From: Betaproteobacteria bacterium | Lineage (GTDB): Bacteria; Pseudomonadota; Gammaproteobacteria; Burkholderiales; Burkholderiaceae_C | Reading direction: 5' to 3' | DNA length: 64,000 nt | Assembly (NCBI GenBank): GCA_016716535.1 | Contig: JADJWD010000005.1 | Span: 806,001 to 870,000, forward strand | Part shown: one piece after another, positions 57,945-64,000 of the stretch | Layout of the letters: every line of letters begins with the position of its first letter | How positions within the stretch are numbered: the stretch's first letter is position 1 | Program-made: the position numbers and the translations under genes | The notes under the pieces: generated by a model | What the model was told of the DNA's origin: nothing | Database searches by the model: none | Seen by the model: only the letters and a program-made list of their open reading frames with translations

Positions 57945-59978
57945 ATGGCCGACTCCGAAAGACAAGCACCAAGTGCGCCGCGCGACCCGGCTCGCGACCA
58001 CACCCGCCCCCGCGGCGAAGCGATGTCGCGGCTGGCCGCGGTGGTCGGGCAGCCGATGTCGGTGCTCGCCGACCTGCTGCTGCTCGTGCTGGCCACATGG
58101 TTGGCGTTCTCGCTGCGCTACGAGATCCTGCACTGGCCGTTCGCGCTGCAGTGGCTTGCCTACGGCCTGGTGCCGGCGATCGCGCTGCCGGTGTTCGTGG
58201 CCTTCGGTCTCTATCGCTCGATCCACCGCCACACCGGGCTTGCGTCGCTGTTGACGCTGGCCAAAGCGGTGGCCGTGTACGGCGCCATCTACCTCGCGGT
58301 GCTGTTGTACTTCCGCTTCGACGACGTGCCGCGCACGGTGGGCGTGATGCAGCCGATGCTGGCGCTCTTGCTGACCGCGGGCCTTCGGGCGCTGGTGCGC
58401 GCGTCGTTCGCGCGCGGGCGGCGGCGCGCGCGCGTCGCGCCGCAGAAGGTGCTGATCTACGGCGCCGGCTCGGCCGGCACGCGCTTGCTCGCGAGCCTGC
58501 GCCACAGCCTCGAGATGCAGGTCGTCGGCTTCGTCGACGACGACCGCCGGCTGCAAGGCCGCCTCGTCGACGGCGTGCCGATCCACGCGCTGGCCGTCGT
58601 GCCCGATCTCGTCGAGCGCAAGGGCGTCGGCGCCGTGCTGCTGGCGATTCCGTCGCTCGGCCGCGCGCGCCGCAACGAGATCCTCGAGGCGCTGCGCGCC
58701 ACCGGCGTGCACGTGCGCACGCTGCCCGGGCTGCAGGACATCGCGCTCGGCCGCGTACAGGCGAGCGACGTGCGCGAACTCGACATCGAAGACCTGCTCG
58801 GCCGCGACCCCGTGCAGCCGCGGCTGGCGCTGATGACGCGCCACACCGCCGGCAAGGTGGTGCTCGTCACCGGCGCCGGCGGTTCGATCGGCGCCGAACT
58901 GAGCCGCCAGCTCTGCGCGCTGCAGCCGAAGATGCTGGTGCTGCTCGACCAGAGCGAGTTCGCGCTCTACAGCATCCACCACGAGCTGGAAGCGCGCATC
59001 GCGCAGGGCGGGCTGCCGCCGGTGGAACTGGTGCCGGTACTCGGCTCGGTGCGCGACGAGGCGCATCTGCGCGCGCTGTTCACGCGCCGGCGGCCGCACA
59101 TCGTCTACCACGCCGCCGCCTACAAGCACGTGCCGCTGGTCGAGAGCAACGTGGTCGAGGGCGCGAGCAACAACGTCGTCGGCACCTGGGTCGCGGCGCG
59201 CTCGGCGCTCGCCGCCGGCGTCAGCGAGTTCGTGCTCGTCAGCACCGACAAGGCGGTGCGGCCGACCAACGTGATGGGCGCGAGCAAGCGGCTGGCGGAG
59301 ATGGTGCTGCAGGCGCTGGCCGGCCCCGGTGGCGGCGGTGCATTGACGAGCGTGGCCGACACCGATGCGCTCGGCCCGGCCGGCGCGCCGGCGACGCGCT
59401 TTTCGGCCGTGCGCTTCGGCAACGTGCTCGGCTCGTCGGGCTCGGTGGTGCCACTGTTCCGCCAGCAGATCAGGAACGGCGGCCCGGTGACGGTGACGCA
59501 CCCCGAGGTGACGCGCTTCTTCATGACCATCCCCGAGGCGGCGCAGCTCGTCGTGCAGGCCGGCGCGATGGCGCGCGGCGGCGAGGTCTTCGTCCTCGAC
59601 ATGGGTCAGCCGGTGCGCATCATCGACCTGGCGCGGCGCATGATCGAACTGCAAGGCTTCAGCGTGCGCGACGCCGAGCACCCGGCCGGCGACATCGAGA
59701 TCGTCATCACGGGCCTGAGGCCCGGCGAGAAGCTCTACGAAGAGCTCCTGATCGGCGACGACCCGCAGCCGACCGACCACCCGCGCATCATGAAGGCGCG
59801 CGAGGGCTTCCTGCGGTGGGCCGAGTTGGAGCGGCGGCTCATCGAATTCCGCGCCGCGGCCGAGCGTGGTGACGACGAGGCCGTGCTCGGCCTCTTGCGC
59901 ACGCTGGTCGAGGGCTACGCCCCGGCGGTGGAGCGCAACGAGGCGAGCATCCGCGCCGCGAGCGTCGCGCGGTCGTAG
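57945..59978 (+). CDS. pglF: UDP-sugar 4,6-dehydratase, PglF/WbpM-like
   Basis: A 677-residue membrane enzyme. Four transmembrane helices at the N-terminus (about 40-150) are followed by a first nucleotide-binding domain (VLIYGAGSAGTRLLAS) and the catalytic C-terminal SDR domain with GAGGSIGAELSRQL, HAAAYKHVPLVE, the STDKAVRPTNVMGASKR active site (Met replacing the usual Tyr of YxxxK), and RPGEKLYEELLI. It converts UDP-GlcNAc to the 4-keto-6-deoxy sugar that opens the bacillosamine branch. Its 3' end overlaps the convergent GT4 gene by 64 bases (59915-59978). Confidence 0.92.
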   Translation: MADSERQAPSAPRDPARDHTRPRGEAMSRLAAVVGQPMSVLADLLLLVLATWLAFSLRYEILHWPFALQWLAYGLVPAIALPVFVAFGLYRSIHRHTGLASLLTLAKAVAVYGAIYLAVLLYFRFDDVPRTVGVMQPMLALLLTAGLRALVRASFARGRRRARVAPQKVLIYGAGSAGTRLLASLRHSLEMQVVGFVDDDRRLQGRLVDGVPIHALAVVPDLVERKGVGAVLLAIPSLGRARRNEILEALRATGVHVRTLPGLQDIALGRVQASDVRELDIEDLLGRDPVQPRLALMTRHTAGKVVLVTGAGGSIGAELSRQLCALQPKMLVLLDQSEFALYSIHHELEARIAQGGLPPVELVPVLGSVRDEAHLRALFTRRRPHIVYHAAAYKHVPLVESNVVEGASNNVVGTWVAARSALAAGVSEFVLVSTDKAVRPTNVMGASKRLAEMVLQALAGPGGGGALTSVADTDALGPAGAPATRFSAVRFGNVLGSSGSVVPLFRQQIRNGGPVTVTHPEVTRFFMTIPEAAQLVVQAGAMARGGEVFVLDMGQPVRIIDLARRMIELQGFSVRDAEHPAGDIEIVITGLRPGEKLYEELLIGDDPQPTDHPRIMKAREGFLRWAELERRLIEFRAAAERGDDEAVLGLLRTLVEGYAPAVERNEASIRAASVARS

Positions 59979-61147
59979 CTGCGCGCGGCTTGCAGGCCGC
60001 TTTCACTGAGGCGCGCGCGCAGCGCCGCGTCGGTCTTCAGGCGCAGCAAGCCGGCGACGAGCGCGTCGACGTTCTCCGGCTCGAAGACGAGGCCGCAGCC
60101 TTCACGCTCGACGATGCCGGCCGACTCGCCGGCCACGCCGTGCAGCACCGGCAGCCCCATGCCCATGCACTCGAAGAGCTTGCTCGGGATGACGGTGGTG
60201 AAGAGCTCGGTGCGGCGCAGGTGGATGACCGACACGTCGAGCAGCGACCAGTAGCGCGCCACCTCGTCCTTGGGCACGGTGTCGATGAAGCGCACGGTGT
60301 CGGCGACGCCCAGGCGCGCCGCCTCCTCGCGCAGCGCCGCCTTGCGCGCGCCGTCGCCCAGCAGCACGAGGCGGATGTCGCGGCCCTCGGGGTGGTCGCG
60401 CAGGCGCTGCATCGCCACGAGCAGCGTCTCGAGCGCGTGCGCCATGCCGTGCGTGCCGATGTAGCCGGCGACGAAGCAGCCGGCCAGCCCCAGCTCGGCT
60501 TCGAGCGCGGCGTCTTTCGGGCGCGGTGTGAAGCGGGCGATGTCGACGCCGTTGGTGATGACCTGGATCTTGGCCGCGTCGATGCCGCGCCGCGCCAGCG
60601 TGTCGCGAAACGAGTTCGTCACCGAGACGATCAGCGCCGCGCGGCGGTACAGGAAGAGCTCGAGCTTCTCGAGCCAGCGGATCACCGCCGACTCCTGCAT
60701 CGCGCCGACCGCCTTGATCGACTCGGGCCACAGGTCGCGCAACTCGAAGACGAACGGCACGCGCTTCAGCGCGCCGACGGCCCAGCCGGCCACCGCGGTG
60801 AAGAACTGCGGCGACGTCGCGACGACGATGTCGACGCGCCGCACGAACAATGCCGCGACGAAGGCCATCAGCATGTAGCTGACGTAGTCGAGCACGCGCC
60901 TCGCGAAGCCTTCGTTGGCGGTGATGTAGCTCCAGACCCGGATGACGCGGATGCCGTCGATGCGCTCTTCCTGCCAGATGCGGTTGCTGTAGCCCGGAAA
61001 GACGCGCCCGGTGGGGAAGTTGGGCGCGCAGGTGATGACGGTGACCTGCTCGCCGGCCGCCACCCACTGCCGCGTGTGCTCGTGCGTGCGGCTGGCCGGC
61101 GCGTTGACCTCGGGCGGGAAGTTGTCGGTGAGGAAGAGGATGTGCAT
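59915..61147 (-). CDS. Family 4 glycosyltransferase, WbuB-like
   Basis: A 410-residue GT-B enzyme. The N-terminal HILFLTDNFPPEVNAPASRTHEH segment is typical of WbuB/WcaL-like transferases, ELRDLWPESIKAVGAM lies mid-protein, and the donor-binding C-terminal domain has GYIGTHGMAHALETLL, VIPSKLFECMGMGLPVL and the EREGCG glutamates. It probably adds one sugar of the repeat unit, using a UDP-aminosugar donor. The ATG at 61147 gives the family N-terminus. It runs opposite to most of the cluster, with the two genes to its right, and converges on pglF with a 64-base overlap. Confidence 0.88.
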   Translation of the reverse strand: MHILFLTDNFPPEVNAPASRTHEHTRQWVAAGEQVTVITCAPNFPTGRVFPGYSNRIWQEERIDGIRVIRVWSYITANEGFARRVLDYVSYMLMAFVAALFVRRVDIVVATSPQFFTAVAGWAVGALKRVPFVFELRDLWPESIKAVGAMQESAVIRWLEKLELFLYRRAALIVSVTNSFRDTLARRGIDAAKIQVITNGVDIARFTPRPKDAALEAELGLAGCFVAGYIGTHGMAHALETLLVAMQRLRDHPEGRDIRLVLLGDGARKAALREEAARLGVADTVRFIDTVPKDEVARYWSLLDVSVIHLRRTELFTTVIPSKLFECMGMGLPVLHGVAGESAGIVEREGCGLVFEPENVDALVAGLLRLKTDAALRARLSESGLQAARSYDRATLAARMLASLRSTAGA

Positions 61148-61151
61148 GCGG

Positions 61152-62864
61152 TCAGGGCGGTGATTCACCCGGCGTGGCGGCCCAGCTCCAGCGGACGATG
61201 GCACGTGGGCTGGGCGCGCTGCTACCGGCCGGCGCGGGCACGAGCCGCACGGCGAGCGTCTGCGCCGGCACGAGGTGGCCGAACGCGGCGGCATGTTGCC
61301 AGTCTTCGAGTGACGCCGAGCCGGCCTCGATGCGGAAACGCGCGAGCGCCAGGCTGCCGCGGCGGACGAGCCAGCTTCCGTCGGCTTCACGCGTGCAGCT
61401 CAGGCCCGGGGCGAGGTGGAAGCGCGCCAGGGCTTCGAGGGGCGCGCCCGTGGTGTTCGTGGCGTGGGCTTTGCCGGTCGCCGTGACCTCGTCGCTGATG
61501 ACGAGCGCCTGCGCCTCTAGTTGCCAGCGTCGCCGGTGCACCGGCCGGCCGGGCAGGTGGGTGTAGCCGTCGTGCGCCGCGCTTAGATCGAAATCCTCGA
61601 CGGCTACGTCGAACGGCCGCGCCCGGCGCCCGACGCGAAACCCGGCCCACACCTCCGACGAATCTTCGCCGCCGATCTGCACCGTGCTGTGCGCCGCGGT
61701 GCCGCGCTCGAGCTGCCGCCGCGGCCCTTCGCCATAGATCGACGTGCCGCGGTTCACGATCAGCGCCTGGCCGTGCAGCGAGAGCTCGAACGACAGCGTG
61801 TCGGCGTGCGCGTGGCCTGGCAGGTAGTCCGGGCCGACCGGGGCGACATCGGCGAGCAGCAGCGCCGGGCCGGCTGCAGCGCGCAGGTAGCCGCTCGGCT
61901 CGAGCCGCAGCACGCCTTCGGCCGGCAGCGGCGGGCCAGCGAGATCCGCGAACCCAAGCGCCGCGGCATAACGCCGCACGTCCGCAGCCGGTGGGGCGAT
62001 GCCTTCGGCGCAGTCGTTGAAGCGCGCCAGCGTGCCGTCCGGGTGCAGCATGCACGCAAGCCAATGCAGCATCGGCCCGACGCGCTGGCGCAGCGCGGGC
62101 AGCAGGCGATCCGCCGCGCCCCCCGCATCGAACACCTCGATGATGTTGACGAGGTCGAGCACGTCCTCGAGCGCCAGCAGGTGGTACATCGGCGAGCGCT
62201 CGAACTGCGCGCCGTCGGCGAGGATCTGCTCGGGAAGTTCACGTTCGAGGATCTCGACACCGGCGCGCAGCCAGCGCGCGGCTTCGTCGCCGCCGAAGAA
62301 GAGGCCGGCGAACACCAGCGCCTTCGCGTTGACGAAGAGATGGTTGCCCAGCAGGTGCCATTCGAGCCGGCGCATGAGCCATCGCGCCTGCACCGCGAGG
62401 CTCGTGAGCCACTCGGGCCGGACGGTCTCGCCGCCCAGGATCCACTTGATCCAGTTGACGATGCGCAGGCTCGTCGGATACGGCGCCCACGCGGTGCCGC
62501 GGCCCGGCGGGTTGTCGTCGATCCAGCGCTGCACGAGGTCGCGCTGCCAGGCGCGGCGCTCATCGCTGTCGCGCGCGTTGAGATCGTCGAAGTAGTGCTG
62601 GTTATAGCGCCACAGCAGGGGCACGGCGGGTTCGTCCCAGCCGATCTCCGCGAGGTCGTGCTCCACGCCGAGCAGCCGCCAGCGCGTCGGCCCGACGAGG
62701 CTTGCCTCGCGCGCCGGCGGCGTCACCCAGCGGCCGCGCGCCTCACGCCGCGGCGGCGGCGGGCGCAGGTCGGGCCGGGGCCGCGCGAGCCGGAAGGTGA
62801 TGCGGCCCGCGACCTGTGCGGGCTTCAGCCAGCGCACCGTGCGCCACAGGCGGCCGAGCGACAT
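61152..62864 (-). CDS. Heparinase II/III family protein
   Basis: A 570-residue polysaccharide-lyase-like protein. An alpha-toroid N-terminal domain (LLWRYNQHYFDDLNARD, APYPTSLRIVNWIKW, LEWHLLGNHLFVNAKALVFAGLFFGG) is followed by the beta-sandwich domain containing PGHAHADTLSFELSLHG and STVQIGGEDSSEVWAGF. These blocks are the heparinase II/III signature found in polysaccharide clusters. It lacks an evident signal peptide. It may cut or edit uronic-acid polymers, or act as an assembly factor. It is 4 bases upstream of the GT4 gene on the same strand. Confidence 0.88.
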   Translation of the reverse strand: MSLGRLWRTVRWLKPAQVAGRITFRLARPRPDLRPPPPRREARGRWVTPPAREASLVGPTRWRLLGVEHDLAEIGWDEPAVPLLWRYNQHYFDDLNARDSDERRAWQRDLVQRWIDDNPPGRGTAWAPYPTSLRIVNWIKWILGGETVRPEWLTSLAVQARWLMRRLEWHLLGNHLFVNAKALVFAGLFFGGDEAARWLRAGVEILERELPEQILADGAQFERSPMYHLLALEDVLDLVNIIEVFDAGGAADRLLPALRQRVGPMLHWLACMLHPDGTLARFNDCAEGIAPPAADVRRYAAALGFADLAGPPLPAEGVLRLEPSGYLRAAAGPALLLADVAPVGPDYLPGHAHADTLSFELSLHGQALIVNRGTSIYGEGPRRQLERGTAAHSTVQIGGEDSSEVWAGFRVGRRARPFDVAVEDFDLSAAHDGYTHLPGRPVHRRRWQLEAQALVISDEVTATGKAHATNTTGAPLEALARFHLAPGLSCTREADGSWLVRRGSLALARFRIEAGSASLEDWQHAAAFGHLVPAQTLAVRLVPAPAGSSAPSPRAIVRWSWAATPGESPP

Positions 62865-62915
62865 GCACGAAGGCGGCGAGGCGGCGGTGGCCGGCGTGCG
62901 CGAGAAGCCGCGTCG

Positions 62916-64000
62916 TCAGCGGCCGGCGCCGAGCAGCACGCGCTCCAGCGCCGCGGCGATGCGCGGGCCGGTGCGGCCGTCCCAGAGCTCCGGGATCGCG
63001 CCCTTCTTCCACTGCCCGGCGAAGAGCTTGGCCAATGCCGGTTCGAGCGCCGCCGGGTCGGTGCCGATCAGCTCGTTGGTGCCCACCGTCACCGTCTCAG
63101 GCCGCTCGGTCGTGTCGCGCAGCGTCACGCACGGCACGCCGAGCACGGTGGTCTCCTCGGTGACGCCGCCGCTGTCGGTGATGACGCCCTTGGCGTGGCG
63201 CACGAGGTGGTTGAACTCGAGGTAGGGCTGCGGCTCCACCGTGAGCAGCGACGCAGGCCTTTGCGGCAGGTTGGCCAGCGTCTTGGCCGTGCGCGGGTGC
63301 ACCGGGAAGACGACCGGCAGCCCGCGCGTCGCGCGGCCTACCGCTTCGATGAGGCGCGCGAAGCCGGCCGGGTCGTCGACGTTGGCCGGCCGGTGCAGCG
63401 TCATCACGAAGTAGCCGCCCGGCTGCAATTTCGCTTCGTTCCAGAACGTCGGCGGGCGCAGGCGCTCGAGGTTGGCCAGCAGCGTGTCGATCATCGTGTT
63501 GCCGACGAAGAAGATCTGCTCTTCGCGCGCGCCGGCGCGGCGCAGGTTCTGGTTGGCCACCTCGCTGGTGGTGAAGAACCAGTTCGTGATCGAGTCGGTG
63601 ACGAGGCGGTTGATCTCTTCGGGCATCGTCCAGTCGCCCGAGCGGATGCCGGCCTCGACGTGCGCGACCGGCACGCGCAGCTTCTGCGCCGCGATGGCGC
63701 AGGCCATCGTCGAGGTGACGTCGCCGACGACGAGGCACAGGTCGCTCGGCGCATCGAGCAGCAGCCGCTCGTAGCGCGTCATGATCGACGCCGTCTGCTC
63801 GGCCTGCGTGCCCGAGCCGACCTCGAGGTTCACGTCGGGCTCGGGGATGCCGAGCTGCGTGAAGAAGTCGCCCGACATGCGCGCGTCGTAGTGCTGGCCG
63901 GTGTGCACGAGGCGATAGCGCAAGCCGCTGTTGATGGCCGGGTCGGCCCGGCGCGCCCGGATCGCGCGCAGGATCGGCGCGATCTTCATGAAGTTGGGGC
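62916..64000 (-). CDS. Non-hydrolysing UDP-N-acetylglucosamine 2-epimerase (5' end cut by window)
   Basis: At least 361 residues. The visible N-terminus PNFMKIAPILRAI is preceded in frame by bases at the very edge, so the true start (likely a short GARP- stretch) is outside the window. Family blocks HTGQHYDARMSGDFF, VVGDVTSTMACAIAAQ, HVEAGIRSGDWTMPEEINRLVTDSI, MTLHRPANVDDP and DSGGVTEETTVLGVPCVTLRDTTERPE are complete to the C-terminus. In this setting it is either WecB-like (ManNAc) or WbpI-like, epimerising the 2,3-diacetamido-uronic acid; the sequence does not decide. It is part of the minus-strand polysaccharide group with the lyase and GT4 genes. Confidence 0.93.
   Translation of the reverse strand, partial: PNFMKIAPILRAIRARRADPAINSGLRYRLVHTGQHYDARMSGDFFTQLGIPEPDVNLEVGSGTQAEQTASIMTRYERLLLDAPSDLCLVVGDVTSTMACAIAAQKLRVPVAHVEAGIRSGDWTMPEEINRLVTDSITNWFFTTSEVANQNLRRAGAREEQIFFVGNTMIDTLLANLERLRPPTFWNEAKLQPGGYFVMTLHRPANVDDPAGFARLIEAVGRATRGLPVVFPVHPRTAKTLANLPQRPASLLTVEPQPYLEFNHLVRHAKGVITDSGGVTEETTVLGVPCVTLRDTTERPETVTVGTNELIGTDPAALEPALAKLFAGQWKKGAIPELWDGRTGPRIAAALERVLLGAGR

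Overview
The window is very GC-rich, densely packed chromosomal DNA with short intergenic gaps and frequent ATGA/GTGA start-stop overlaps. Gene content and order point to a betaproteobacterium of the order Burkholderiales, probably the Rubrivivax/Leptothrix/Methylibium-like group. The indicators are a pyrR-pyrB-pyrC' cluster, a caa3-type cox operon carrying DUF2244, DUF2970 and twin-transmembrane accessory genes, and an rpoH gene under a CIRCE operator. No rRNA, tRNA, CRISPR array, insertion sequence or phage gene was recognised. The naming is inference; no database search was possible.

Region 1 (1-8.3 kb) holds an edge-cut 7TM-DISM sensor, a patatin-BamA (type Vd autotransporter-like) protein, a long inverted repeat, an RND efflux pair (adaptor plus pump), and debris of two dead genes, an alpha/beta-hydrolase and a cytochrome P450. 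Region 2 (8.3-22.5 kb) is housekeeping: photolyase, yqgE, ruvX, pyrR, pyrB, an inactive dihydroorotase homologue, plsC, a PRPP-synthetase-like gene, a degenerate HD-GYP protein, gpmA, a rhodanese, grxC, secB, gpsA, trmL, comF and a BioC-like methyltransferase.

Region 3 (22.6-32.2 kb) is the cytochrome c oxidase operon and its assembly genes: DUF2244, coxB fused to cytochrome c and OmpA-like domains, coxA, a 44-residue protein, ctaG/cox11, DUF2970, coxC, surf1, a thioredoxin-fold protein, ctaB and sco. ctaA (heme A synthase), often found in this block in relatives, is not here. Region 4 (32.2-45.2 kb) has rpoH with a CIRCE element, a large MASE1-CHASE hybrid histidine kinase, ychF, a MOSC protein, a UbiH-like monooxygenase, a DsbC-like lipoprotein, two conserved hypothetical genes, an enoyl-CoA hydratase and lysS with a repeat-built C-terminal tail.

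Region 5 (45.2-64 kb) is a surface-polysaccharide cluster that runs off the right edge. It combines two nucleotide-sugar branches. One is a diacetamido-uronic-acid branch (WbpE-, WbpB- and WbpD-like enzymes, with a WbpI/WecB-like 2-epimerase at the edge). The other is a bacillosamine-type branch (PglF-, PglE- and PglD-like enzymes plus a PglC-like phosphoglycosyl transferase). Also present are GT2, GT4 and GT-C glycosyltransferases, a Wzx-type flippase and a heparinase II/III-like lyase. The most unusual gene is at 50546-52627: a class-II glutamine amidotransferase domain fused to a WbpG-type sugar amidotransferase, which would make one protein do the work usually split between WbpG and a separate glutaminase.

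A recurring signal is a TANAAT-type -10 box followed within about 6-12 bases by the start codon (algH, gpmA, lysS, ubiH, the twin-transmembrane gene), suggesting leaderless or near-leaderless transcripts. It also explains several upstream ATGs that are formed by the -10 box itself and are probably not starts.
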